DNA of 64,000 bases from Conus ventricosus (taxonomy: Eukaryota; Mollusca; Gastropoda; Neogastropoda; Conidae), in NCBI GenBank assembly GCA_018398815.1, contig CM031604.1, forward strand, positions 48,585,326 through 48,649,325, read 5' to 3'. The position numbers and the translations under genes were made by a program. The notes under the pieces were generated by a model, which searched no databases, was not told the origin of the DNA, and worked only from the letters and a program-made list of their open reading frames with translations. Of this stretch, positions 46,587 through 56,799 are shown one piece after another; position 1 is the stretch's first letter, and every line of letters begins with the position of its first letter.

Positions 46587-48148
46587 GGGGGCTTTCAGGT
46601 TTTTGTTTTGGGTGTATTCACTAACAACGATTTCCATTTATGCCTGCAGTTGTTTACTATTTCTGTTTTGGTGTTTAAAGTTGCTAAGTGTGGTTTGCAT
46701 AGTATTAACCATTTTTCAGTTAAACATAGGTTGCACCTTTTTGAAACATTGCTGTATGGTGATGCTCTTTTTATGATTTTCCAGGATATATTGTAGCTTG
46801 TTTTTGCGTCTTTAAGTTTCCAGATATATTTGCTCAGTTCTGTTTGGTTTTTATATTTTTCTTTATTAAATGACTGTTTGTGGTTTGCATATTGGTTTTG
46901 AAGTGGTTTTCAGTGATCCCTATGTATGTTTCTTTTTCATTTTCTGATGTCACAGTGGCTTGGTATACAATGTTGTTGTGAAGGCATTTATTGCTCAGGG
47001 GGCACTGCTCTTTTTTGATGCAATTGCAAGATTTCCTTTCTTCACCCTTCTTTGCTGTGTTGGTTTTCATTTTATTAGATGCGTCAATTAAATTTTTGAG
47101 GTTGGGCATGCAGGAATACGATAGTTTGACGGTGTTTTTGTTGAATATTTTATATAGTTGTGTTCTTTTGGAACGAGGTTGTTAAAAATTTAAAGAATTC
47201 TTTTCCTATGTTTGTTTTGAGTTTTCCGACGTATGGTGGGTTTTTACCATGTGATTTTTCTTTTCCTGTTTTTCTTATTTCTATTTGTGTTATTGTCTGG
47301 ATTGCATTGTAGTTTGTAGTTGTACCCACTTTCTTGCAGTGCTTCTTGATATTCTACTGCTGCATTGTTGAATACTCTTTCATGCATGACAGGTTTGATA
47401 GTCTCTGATTTATGCCATTGGGTATGGCTTTTAATACAGATGGTGGGTGGTTGCTTTTGATGTTTACTAGATAGGTGTGTCATTGGGCTTCTTGTATGGT
47501 TTATATATGTAGTTGATGAGATCAAGTGTTATGTCTAGGTAGTTTACTACCTTTTGTTTGTTTCAATGGTGATTTTTAAGTTGTGGTTTTGGAAGATTTT
47601 ACATAATTCTTTTTTCTTATTTTCAATGGTTCTTGGGTTGTTGGTTAGTGCAGCAAGGCCGTCGTCTCTGTATAATCCAACTTGTTTTCCGAGTTGTTTC
47701 TTGATGTTGGATAGCATAAATAGTCCAACCAGTTCGCATGTTTCTGCACCGTCATATGATCCCATGGTTACATCAAATGTTGAGTTTCTGTTCGTTTTCT
47801 TGATCCAGGTTTCATTTTTGCTGTACAGTAGCGTTTTCTTGGTGTGGAATATGATTTCCATTTCTGACCCTGTTATGTCTGTATGGTTACTAGCAAATTT
47901 CAGAGCTTTGGTGAGCAGTTCCTCATCTATGGATGGGTAAAAATCTACAATGTCGAATGTGATGAATACCGTGTTGCTTTGTTTATCAAGTGTTTTGAAC
48001 CATTGAATAACTTCATTTGTGTTCTTCCAGAGGTTGTATTCAGAGTTTGATTTTACGTTCTTTATTGTTTTTTCTAGGATTTTCTTACTTATTTTGCCTA
48101 GTTCAGATTTAGATGGGTTTATTAGTCTACATGTTGGGTTGTTGTGAA
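46587..48148 (-). pseudogene. PLE RT / GIY-YIG gene, truncated and frameshifted, minus strand
   Basis: RT motifs GSYDGAETCELVG and YRDDG are open in 47,861-47,547, preceded by FDIVDFYPSI-type sequence at about 47,960. After several shifts come NRNKKNRKRKITW (47.25 kb), SCNCIKKEQCPLSNKCLHNN and TYIGITENHFKT (47.1-46.9 kb), then KRCNLCLTEKW and the stop near 46,587. The N-terminal ~220 residues are missing. At the point where the plus copy is shifted (14,170), this copy reads through, indicating the original frame. Confidence 0.85.
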
Positions 48149-48150
48149 AA

Positions 48151-48256
48151 TTTGTAGATTCTATTTTTAAAAACCTATTTTAACAAATGTTGCTCCCCAA
48201 GGGGTCGAGCACTATCAAAATCATTTTGGGTATTTTAACCACACTAATCTATCTAT

Positions 48257-48261
<5 letters not shown>
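48151..48261 (+). mobile_element. PLE 5' fragment in opposite orientation
   Basis: ATTTGTAGATTCTATTTTTA and AACAAATGTTGCTCCCCAAG match the post-cleavage start of the PLE (13,311-13,420), on the plus strand. It runs into (TA)n at 48,262. Inverted 5' fragments at the truncated end are a known outcome of PLE insertion. Confidence 0.8.

Positions 48262-48340
<79 letters not shown>
48262..48340. repeat. (TA)n tract shared by PLE and retrozyme-like repeat
   Basis: About 80 bases of TA with the PLE on its left and the 656-bp repeat on its right. Confidence 0.95.
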
Positions 48341-48341
<1 letters not shown>

Positions 48342-49246
48342 TACTGAACAATTAAATAGTGGGAGAAAACAAGTGCAGGTTAACAATTCTTCAGTCATTA
48401 TAGTAATGACTTGGCAAAGATTTGAATCTTAAAAAAAAAAATAAAAAAGAAAAAATGGGGCGAATATATTATAAATATGAGAAACCCTTCACTAGCTGCC
48501 TGAGGGAACCATTGTACTCCCCTTTGAAGGCACATCTATTTGTATTGCCTGCTCCTAGGCCTTTCGTCCGCTGGATCGGACTCATCAGGGAGACACGGCT
48601 GATTGTGTCTGTGCTCTTGGTGTCAAATAGAGACACACCAAAGTCCATAATTCTGTGGTGTTCTCATCACCAAGGGTTCAAAAAAGAATCCAACAGCACC
48701 CCCAAAGCAGCCAGCGAAGGGTAGTAAAATGGAACAAAAGGAAAGTGTGGAGAGGAAAAAAGTGCTTAAAAACTAAAAGCATTATGCAAACAGTATAAAA
48801 TGTAGGGGACAATCTTTGAGCCTATGCTTGAGGATCCATTCAAGGATGCAAGGGAGATCAAAAGATATGGAACAGTGTGAGTGGTCAGCTCTGCTGTTCA
48901 ATAACCCAAGCATTGCGAGTGGCTAAGAATTGTACAGAACAACCTTTACTTGGATCTCCTAAGAGATGCAATCTCCCACTGATTGACCAAACATTATACT
49001 GCTGAACAATTAAATAGTGGGAGAAAAAACAAGTGCAGGTTAACAATTCTTCAGTCATTATAGTAATGACTTGGCGAAGATTTGAATTTAAAAAAAAAAA
49101 AAAAAAATTAAAAATGAAAAAATGGGGGAATATATTATAAATATGAGAAACCCTTCACTAGCTGCCTGAGGGAACCATTGTACTCCCCTTCGAAGGCACA
49201 TCTATTTGTATTGCCTGCTCCTAGGCCTTTCGTCCGCTGGATCGGA
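48341..49246 (-). mobile_element. Retrozyme-like tandem repeat (656-bp unit, 1.4 copies)
   Basis: Bases 48,341-48,589 are repeated directly at 48,997-49,246 with few differences (GAACAATTAAATAGTGGGAG ... CCGCTGGATCGGAC). The full unit is 656 bp and carries a hammerhead ribozyme on the minus strand at its repeat boundary. It has no open frame. Small tandem noncoding repeats with hammerheads match retrozymes, non-autonomous retroelements that move through circular RNA. It abuts the same (TA)n as the PLE. Alternatives are a miniature LTR element or simple duplication, but terminal TG...CA is absent. Confidence 0.6.
48552..48592 (-). ncRNA. Hammerhead ribozyme in the 656-bp repeat
   Basis: Minus strand: stem I 5' strand CTCC (48,592-48,589), core CTGATGA (48,588-48,582), stem II GTCCG/CGGAC with ATCCAG loop, core GAAA (48,565-48,562), stem III A-GG/CC-T without loop, NUH triplet CTA, then stem I 3' strand GGAG (48,555-48,552). 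Every conserved nucleotide is present. Stem III is only three pairs, as in type I animal hammerheads that often act as dimers. In the partial second copy the CTGATGA is lost. Confidence 0.7.
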
Positions 49247-50280
49247 CAGAGAATGTAAATATGTTCGTTCAAGACCACCCATCTTATTTTCCACGAAACC
49301 CCCCCTTTTCACATCCAAATCACGTACATCACATATTAGTTTTGGCCAAAATTAACACCTGTTTCACAATTAAAATTAACACCTCAAAACCTCTAAAATC
49401 GGCGTAATCGTTAATTTAAAAACGGGGGCTTGCGTGCTAGATAAGATTTGGTGATTGTGAACAAACATATTTACATTCTCCCCCAGGAACATATAAAATG
49501 AACTAAACAACTATATGGTTTGACGGTCTTAGAACGGCTCCAATTAATATTGATCGTCGAGCACGTGTGCAGCGGACTATGCATCACGCGATGTGACTTA
49601 ACATGCACACGTGCAGAACTTAGCCAATCAATAGGAGGCATGACATCATTCTGTGGGGAGTCGACCCGTGCTGTCATTTATGCAGTGGACGGCCAAGGTG
49701 CATGCTGTGTTTTCTCTCTCTGAGCAATGGCTGATTCGTGTTTGGAGGCCGGTCCTTCTTTACAAGAGGCTACAATGGACGTCAATTCTCAAGAAAGCCA
49801 AACTGAGCATTTGCTTTATTCGGATGATCAAAAAGAATAATATTGAAATACAAAAACTATTATTGGGAAATGATTTCATATCTTGAAAATTGGAACGTGG
49901 TGAGTCTTGCTCAAAACCGACCCGGTCAAAAGGAAGTCTAAATCTTTTAGGAACGAAGCAAAGGAAACGTGAAACGACAGTAAGTGAACTGGATGCTTTT
50001 TTACGTAATTGTTTTGTAGAGAAACTTGATAATGAACCGATCGACGAAGGTAGAGAATGTCTTTATACGGGCTCAAGACCACCCATCTTATTTTGCACTA
50101 AAACACCCCTTTTTACATACAAATCACGCCCATCTCATGTCAGTTTTGACCAAAATTAACACCTGTTTCACATTAAAATTAACACCTCAAACCCTCTAAA
50201 AAATCGACATATTTTGCACATTAAAACGGGGCTTGCGTGCTAGATAAGATTGTGTGATCGTGAACAAACATACTGGGGAC
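49247..50280. repeat. ~230-bp direct repeats flanking a small gene remnant
   Basis: AGAGAATGT ... CAAGACCACCCATCTTATTT ... GGCTTGCGTGCTAGATAAGA at 49,247-49,480 recurs at 50,053-50,275. Between them a short plus frame (49,728-49,838) reads MADSCLEAGPSLQEATMDV and ends at a stop. A second frame (49,890-50,080) reads SELDAFLRNCFVEKLDNEP and runs into the second repeat. The first repeat starts exactly where the retrozyme-like repeat ends. These may be subterminal repeats of Polinton-2. The first bases AGAGAATGT resemble the end of Polinton-1. Confidence 0.55.
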
Positions 50281-50490
50281 GCCTCGACTGACCCCCAATC
50301 AATATTGTTGCTACGGCCTGTTGGCGTGCACTGTAAAATCGATGACTGACTTTGTCGCATTGCGCCAAAGTTCTAGAACATCCGTATGACTCATAACACA
50401 GTTCTGTATTGACTGCCTTGTCATTCCTCTTGGTGGCGTCGTGCTGTGCGGATGTGTTGTGCTTTTTCTTTGAGAGAAGTTTTGATTATG

Positions 50491-51330
50491 TCACAAAATG
50501 CTGCTGTTTCAGAAGACGGTGGGGATTCTGGGTTAGAAAAATTCTTGGATCACAATGCCTTTTCAACAACTTTATAGATTAAATTATTCAGGTGTGGAAG
50601 ATATGGAATCAGCTACTACTTCTCAACAAGCTCAAAATCTTCCATTACCGCCGCCAACACCAACGAATTGTGGACTGAAGAAGAAAAGAATACTTTACAT
50701 GAAATATAAGATACTTTGAAAAATGATTGAAGTAGCACGTAAAGCAGAGAGAGAAGGCCCACAAAAACTGCCAAAACGGCCCAAAAAATCTCTTTTACAA
50801 TTGTTTAAAGAAAAGGAAGGAAAAAAGAAAAGCGGGAAAGAGATGACTAATCATGAGCTGCATAACTATCTTATGTTAAGTCAGGCTGATGTTCAATCAC
50901 TATTTTGAGAGAAACATTTCTGAAGATTTTTTTTCAAAAACAACAGATGAAAATGAAGTTGTGGACAGGCTGCAAAAGGGGGTGAAAAATCTGAAGAAGC
51001 AGGATGCTCAAACAATCATGATCTACGTTCAGTTTGGGAAATTTCTTGAATCTTTGCAAAAACTGGCATGATGAGGTAAAAAAAGCTGGAATAATAAAAG
51101 AAACTTGGGGTCAGTGGCTCAAAGAGAAATGCGGATATTCTGATGATCATGCCCGCAAATTGCGTGCTGTTTCAAAAGTGCTTTTTGGGTATCCTCAGTT
51201 TTACACTGTTGGTCTCCCTTCAGTTTTATTTTTGGCAAGTTAAAACAAATTCAAACCATGCTGCGAGACCCTGAATTTGGAGACTATTGGAAACAGCCTC
51301 TCAGCCTACCTCCGACAACTGCCCTGCAAG
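50491..51330 (+). pseudogene. Unknown gene X, longer copy, frameshifted
   Basis: It starts MSQNAAVSEDGGDSGLEKFL. Segments follow in changing frames: LPLPPPTPT, a lysine-rich basic part (IEVARKAEREGPQKLPKRPK, then SLLQLFKEKEGKKKSG), KEMTNHELHNYLMLSQADVQ, NISEDFFSKTTDENEVVDRL, MIYVQFGKFLESLQ, and a C-terminal WGQWLKEKCGYSDDHARKLR that looks like a helix-turn-helix of the type with a conserved W-x-x-WL. DNA binding is therefore possible (inference). At least four frame changes are seen. A shortened copy is at 28,087-28,400. I do not know the family. Confidence 0.6.
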
Positions 51331-51339
51331 GCTCTCCGT

Positions 51340-51570
51340 AAGCGCCACAAACACATGACGTGGACCTAAAAATAGTAATGGTTTTGTAAAACCGCTGGCT
51401 ATTGATCGTGTGTTTCAGTTTCCCTTCGCCGTCTGAGCCGTGCCTAACGCCACAAACACATGACGTGGACCTAAAAATAGTAACGGTTTTTGTAAAACCG
51501 CCCGGCTATTGATCGTGCTTGCTGTTTCCTTCGCGTCTGACTGCCTTGAGTCACGCCTACGCTTCACCTC
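51340..51570. repeat. ~115-bp tandem repeat, two copies
   Basis: CGCCACAAACACATGACGTG and GACCTAAAAATAGTAA blocks start at 51,340 and 51,450. They occupy the same place, downstream of gene X, as the unrelated 120-bp repeats of Polinton-1. Confidence 0.85.
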
Positions 51571-51950
51571 CTTTTAAGGCTGCCTTTGGGCGGCCGCCGA
51601 GAGAACTTTGAGAGATCCTGTGATTATTGATTCGGGACTCTTAATAAGTGCTTTTGGTGGCTGTCTCGATTTACGACGTTCAAGTGTGACCCACAAAAAG
51701 CCCCTCTTCACCATTTCCCTGCAAGCACCTCCCTCTTGTTGTTTGTTGTTTGTTTGTGTTTGTTTGTTGTTTTGTTTGTTGTTTGTTTGTTGTTTGTGTG
51801 TGCGTGCGTGTGTGTGTGAGTGTGTGTTTTGTCATACAAGCAGTGCAGTAATCCAAGTCAAAACGGCCTGGGCTTATTAACATAGTTAATTAAACCACCC
51901 CTGCCCATGCCACACACACATATAACTTCTTCTGATTCTTACACTATTAA
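51571..51950. other. Region downstream of gene X with (GTTT)n/(GT)n
   Basis: GGCTGCCTTTGGGCGGCCGC and GCTTTTGGTGGCTG match GGCTGTCTTAGACGGCCGCT and CACTTGGTGGCTG of Polinton-1 (28,780-28,850), so the two elements stay colinear here. GTTT/GT repeats occupy 51,738-51,826. No gene is seen. Confidence 0.6.
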
Positions 51951-52700
51951 CGCCCGCGGGACTGAGCCCTTGTTAATTTTCTAATATGTTCTCTACCTCA
52001 AGCACTATTAATAAATTAGAACAATCAACTGGCTTTCCGTCTTGGTTAGTTATTTTTTACATCTAATGAATTTATAGATCCTTCAATTAATTCTTAAATT
52101 CACTGTCTCCACCAAATGTATATAGCTGATAATCGCAAAACCCCGCCATAATTGACGGCAGTGCTCGTAGAACAGTAGATGGATAACCGTTAAACAAATT
52201 AGTATCTGTTTTTTAACTGCTGTAAATGAACATACAAAATTGGATTCACAAGAAAATCAGAAGGTTTATTACCTTCAAATTGATAAACGCCTTCTCTTGT
52301 ACTAAATCTATAAGATTTATCACTACTGTGAAAGCCTAAGATTTTAGCTAGCCCTTTAGGTAAAGTATACTCTCTTCTTTCTTCTAGCGGGAAATGTATA
52401 GTAATTCTGAGTTTGCTTCGTTAATTCTCAGCAATATGCCAAATTCGTTAAGTACTTCTTTTAAAGAACAAAAGTTGTAATAACCATTAGGTATTGTTAT
52501 ATGGCTTACTTGATTGCCTAGCTCGTCATTAACATTAATCCAGTTATTTTGAACCCCTTCAGATATGTTAATCCACATAACTTTTAAAGCCAATTTCTTT
52601 AAGGGCAATCCTACAACCCCCACGCCTATTGTCAATTGATATGTTAAGAACACACGCTCGTTTTGCTTGTTATATAGATGTACATCTTTTTTATAACTGT
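51950..52700 (-). pseudogene. Penton-like minor capsid protein of Polinton-2, frameshifted
   Basis: The minus frame 52,653-52,384 reads VSHITIPNGYYNFCSLKEVL and FGILLRINEANSELLYISR, the GYY turn and edge strand typical of Polinton minor capsids. Further on in shifted frames are EYTLPKGLAKILGFHS-like sequence, and DTNLFNGYPSTVLRALP at about 52,170. The latter parallels STDENLYDGSPS of Polinton-1. Frameshifts occur at about 52,380 and 52,250. It would form the pentameric vertex protein. Confidence 0.65.
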
Positions 52701-54289
52701 TTAAAAAACTAATTTAAAAAAAGGAAGTTTTTAAATAAAACGAAAGTGCTACTTACAATGTGGGGGGCTTTATAATCCAAATCTTTAACTTTAGCAATTA
52801 ACCATTGCAGGATGAATATAATGGCTTCCAATTAGACTTGTAAACCCATAACTAAATTTTCAAATCCGCCAATAAAGAATGATAAGTCCCATCAGCATGG
52901 TCATCCCGTCCTTGAGTTTACCAGAATCATTAAATTTCCCCATTTATGCCAACTACTGCTCATTTTTCAATGCAAACCATTTAAACCACCCTAATCTTTT
53001 AGAAAGGGGCTAATAACTTTCTGTTTATTACCAATACACGAATAAAACAAACTACAAGTACCCCCCAAAACGACAATGCTTTTAACCATTTAAAACCCCA
53101 AGGAAAATAATGCATATAAAAAATTGCAACAAATTTAAAACATTAACCTTCAACTGACTTTAGAAAAAAATTAGCCGAATCATGGGGGGCACTTTGTTTT
53201 TGGGGGGTAAAAAAGAGAAATAATTAGACACTGGCCTGGCCACACCCTTTTCAACCAACAAAAAAGTTCGATTGATGTAATTTGAACAAAAACCCTAATG
53301 CTTGGGGAACATTTTTCTTGATAAATAAAGGGCCCAACAACCATAGGCAAAGACTTAATGACTCCCTCGGGCATTTTTGTTCTATTAGGACCAACCCCAA
53401 CTAAGTCTACAGCTAGATCTCTACAGGTTTGATGCCAAAAAACAATTTTAGCCAATTTTGAAGATGCTTTAATCTGCTGTTTTTATTTTCCCGCCACATA
53501 CAAAAAGGGTTTTTTTTCAAGACGTTCTTCACAGCTAGGGCAAAGGGAACTTTGTTGTAGGCATGATTATACTGTACCCTTGACCTTTGACACAGATTGG
53601 GATGATACAGAAAATTTTAACAAAAGAAATCCCCATACCGAACGACCAAAATTAGGGGCCCAAACAAGCTTAAACACAAGGCCGCTCCATCCATTTAAAA
53701 AAAGGGCCTACCCTGAAGAAAGCACCCACAGCCAAAAGCGATCCAGTTATAAACGCCCCACCAAAACAGCCCAGAAAGCACCCACCTTTAAAGTACCTCG
53801 CAGACATCACACAGCGAAAAAACCCGCCCCCGTTGTATTTTTAAATTTTTTCTGGGTTAGCTTAAAATTTTTTTCACTAAAAAAAAACCACCCTAGCACC
53901 CTAACTCCACAGATGGTCACCAATAACCACAACTTTGCCTATATGACAAAACCCAACAACAAAACGCCAAATTTTGCCCGGCAAGCACAACGCTTTGACT
54001 GCTAAAATTCTTAAAAGTTGCAGATGATGCAATTGTTTTTAATCCCAAATTTTACCAGGCTGAGGTGTTGGAGGTTACTGGCCCGTTGGGGCACCCCCTT
54101 TAAAACATAAAAGAGGTTAAGTAGCAAACCCTACATGTTAATATACTAACTATGTAATCCCTTTTTCTCTGAACAGAGTCCTTATTCTTTCAGCTAGCAT
54201 AGTGTTTTTCATAAAGTATCGGTTTATATATAACACAAAACAATAAGTCCTCCACAGGGAAGAAACCAGTATACCCAATCACAATACCA
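52701..54289. other. Decayed region with two unassigned frames
   Basis: A minus frame (53,455-53,180) and a plus frame (53,580-54,005, beginning MTFDTDWDDTENFNKRNPH and rich in Lys/Pro/Thr) are open for about 90 and 140 codons. They read away from each other. The basic, proline-rich plus product could be a virion core or precursor protein, but no family match is claimed. Long C and A runs suggest base-calling trouble. Confidence 0.35.
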
Positions 54290-54769
54290 CTCCTCTAATT
54301 TTCGGCCCACGTGGCCTTTTCAAGAGACTAAAAACATAAACAATGCAACTAAGAAATGACCCATCTTCGTGGCTGATCAGCAAGAATGGACCGTCATAAC
54401 TATCTCCGGCAATTCTGCACATCATAATGTGTGATTGTCATCACATGGGAAGGGAACAAAAAATGGAGGGGTGGGGGTGGGGGGCAGGAAGGGGGGGGTC
54501 AAGTTGTGTGTGTGTCTGTGTGTTATTCTACAGTAACCCATGTAACTTCTATCCAAAAACATAACAACACCGCTCCCTAAATCACAATGAACAGTGGACC
54601 ATATAGTCCTGGACTGTGACTTGAGCATGGCATATACAAGACCGTCACCTGAAAAATATCTATAACAAAAAAATTTCCTTCCTGCAAATCAACAAAGTTG
54701 TATACCCCGGTAAATCTGGATCGGGTTGTTACAAATTGTCTTAACATTACATATCCATTTGGCACCCTT

Positions 54770-55070
54770 CTATCCGCAATGACCCTTATTATCCTTTTTC
54801 TTCAGCAAGACGTCCTGAAGCTGTTTGCTTTCAACTGTAAGCCTTTTGCCAACACGCAACAGCAAGGGTCCCCCACTGAATGCTGAAGGGAAATGTCGCA
54901 TTAATTGGCTTTTATTTTTTTTTTCTTTGGAACTTGATGTCACGTCTGTTTTCCGCAATCTTTTCTTACAATGAACGTCCGTTTCACCAACATACACTGT
55001 CTTATTACACCGTTTACACCACAACAGAGCATATATCAAATTTCTAATCCGCACAGTCACGTACTCTAAC
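54770..55070 (-). pseudogene. GIY-YIG endonuclease fragment, left arm
   Basis: The minus frame reads LIYALLWCKRCNKTVYVGET and KKRLRKTDVTSSSKEKK, then KSQLMRHFPSAFSG. The order CxxCxKxVYVGET then a basic helix and RHF matches the GIY-YIG domain of endonuclease-bearing PLEs (YVGET corresponds to the YIG part). RT is absent. Confidence 0.65.
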
Positions 55071-55199
55071 TCTGTGCGAAGATGTCTGCTTTATTCCAAC
55101 ACTGTTGAAGTTACTATGAAGAACAGGGGTCTATAACTTCTACAGTGTTAGGCCCACCAAGCAGAAATCTTCGCACAATGTTATGAGTAACGTGACATG

Positions 55200-55655
55200 T
55201 TCGGATAGAAATTTGATATTGCTCTGTTGTGTAAACGGTGTAATAAGACATATTATGTTTGGTGATACCGGACGTTCATTGAAAGACAGAATACGGAACA
55301 CAGACTGACATCAGTCCTAAGAAAAAAGCCAATAATGGCGACATTTTTTCCTTCAGCATTCAGTGGAAACCTTGCTGTTGCAAGTGTTGGCAAAAGCGTA
55401 CATGAAAGCACAAGCTTCGACTTATTGCGGAAGAAAAATGATAAGGACATTGATAGAATGGTGCCAAATGGAATGTAATGGGTTAAGACAAATTTGTAAC
55501 AACCCTATCCAATTTACCTGTAACAAACATGATGAAATTGCAGAAAAATTTTTAATATATAAATTTTCAGGTGACAGTTCTTGTTGGCCCATGCACATCC
55601 ACAGACAGGACTATGGTCGCAGTTTCATTGTGATTTATGGAGCGTGTTGTTAGGT
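55200..55655 (+). pseudogene. GIY-YIG endonuclease fragment, right arm
   Basis: The plus strand in mixed frames reads FGDTGRSLKDRIRNTD, which keeps the GxTGR-L--R-R pattern better than the left arm (ETDVHCKKRLRK). A later open frame (55,363-55,653) crosses the rest of the arm and is probably not the native frame. Confidence 0.6.
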
Positions 55656-55916
55656 TTTGGAGTACATTGGTTACTGTATAACTACACATCCAGACACACA
55701 ACACAACTTCACCCCCCTTCCTTCCCCCCCCCCCCCCCCACCCCTCCTTTTTTTGTCCCTGTTTATGACACACAAATTATATGTCAGAAATTGCGTAAGA
55801 TATTTATGACGTCAATTCTTTGCCCTGATCAGCCACCGAAGATGGACATTACATATTGCATTGTTTTTGTTTTTTTCTCTTGAAAAAGGCCACGTGGCGC
55901 GAAAATTAGATGAGTG

Positions 55917-56760
55917 GTATTTGTGATTTTTCTATACTGTTTATAGTATTCTCTTATTCTGCTTGTTGTGGTGCTAACTACAGCCTCTGTTAGTAAAAGC
56001 ACTTCTAACCTGGCCGCCTTTGTAGCATTACATCCCTGCGTATTTTCTGCTGTATTCTAACCTTTTCTTCTCCCCTAAATAGTTATCATTCACGTCCACC
56101 ATTTATTTTTTTTTCTTCTCTATCTCTCTAGTCTAGCTCACCAAGTTTTTGCCAAATGATTTTTGTTATTTCACCCCATATTGTCCTTAGAGGCAGCATT
56201 AAGTCCCAGGATTTCCCATGGCAATGTAGATCGTAATTGTTTTTAACTGCGTCGCCTCATAAAACTCGTGTTCAATTTCTGTAATTAGTATCATTTGCTG
56301 TTCGATTTAATTCTTCAAGGTATGGTTTTGTAGTCAATTGTGTTGCAACTCTTGCCCCAAGTTTTGTAAAAGACTAACAAGCCTCATGCCTGTAAATTGT
56401 CAATAAAGTGAAATTGCCTTTGTCAACAACAGGGAGATTCACTACACTTGTGGGCCCGCTTAAAAACCTGGGTTGGGTCCCGTTGCAGTAACCGCATCCC
56501 CTCCTTTCCTTTACTGGTTCTTACATACAAATGATTATTTTTATCTGTGAAAAATCAGAACCCTAAGTGCTTCTGGCTGCTCTCGCCCATAATGGTCATA
56601 TAATGATTCAATTCTATCCTAGCAATCGTATTTGGATTCAACCCTACTAACTCCCTTGGCCTCTGCTGCTCCATCAAGTTCTTCGGCAATGAAGGACCCA
56701 GTTCTGTTTCATCTTCTTCTTCAATAGGAACAATCGGTCAAAATCTTCAGCAAATTTTTT
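55917..56760 (-). other. Possible conserved Polinton gene remnant, minus strand
   Basis: In shifted minus frames I see EDETELGPSLPKNLMEQQ, FTDKNNHLYVRTSKGKEG and RDPTQVFK. The HLYV and LGPxxPKxL pieces resemble the coiled-coil gene start of Polinton-1 (GHLYVINEKEQRVPL) or another Polinton ORF. The assignment is weak. Confidence 0.3.
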
Positions 56761-56799
56761 ATTTATATTCTTTTTGTTTTACATAAAAAATGAACTCAT

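Larger units (their letters stand above)
54290..55916. mobile_element. Large palindrome of two inverted GIY-YIG element fragments
   Basis: The left arm (54,290-55,080, minus orientation) and right arm (55,200-55,916, plus orientation) are inverted copies. Matching blocks include CCACGTGG with the flanking CTTTTCAAGAG, the G/C tract beside TTGTGTGTGTGTCTG, AACAAACCC-type stretches, and the GIY-YIG coding part. About 100 bp separate them. The arms differ at many positions, so they are either old or two separate insertions. It interrupts Polinton-2 and is unrelated in sequence to the PLE at 12-16 kb. Confidence 0.75.

Noticed and set aside
48341..49246. Miniature LTR retrotransposon (TRIM) with 250-bp LTRs
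   Set aside because: Terminal repeats lack TG...CA, no primer-binding or polypurine site is seen, and the hammerhead at the repeat boundary fits a retrozyme-type unit better.
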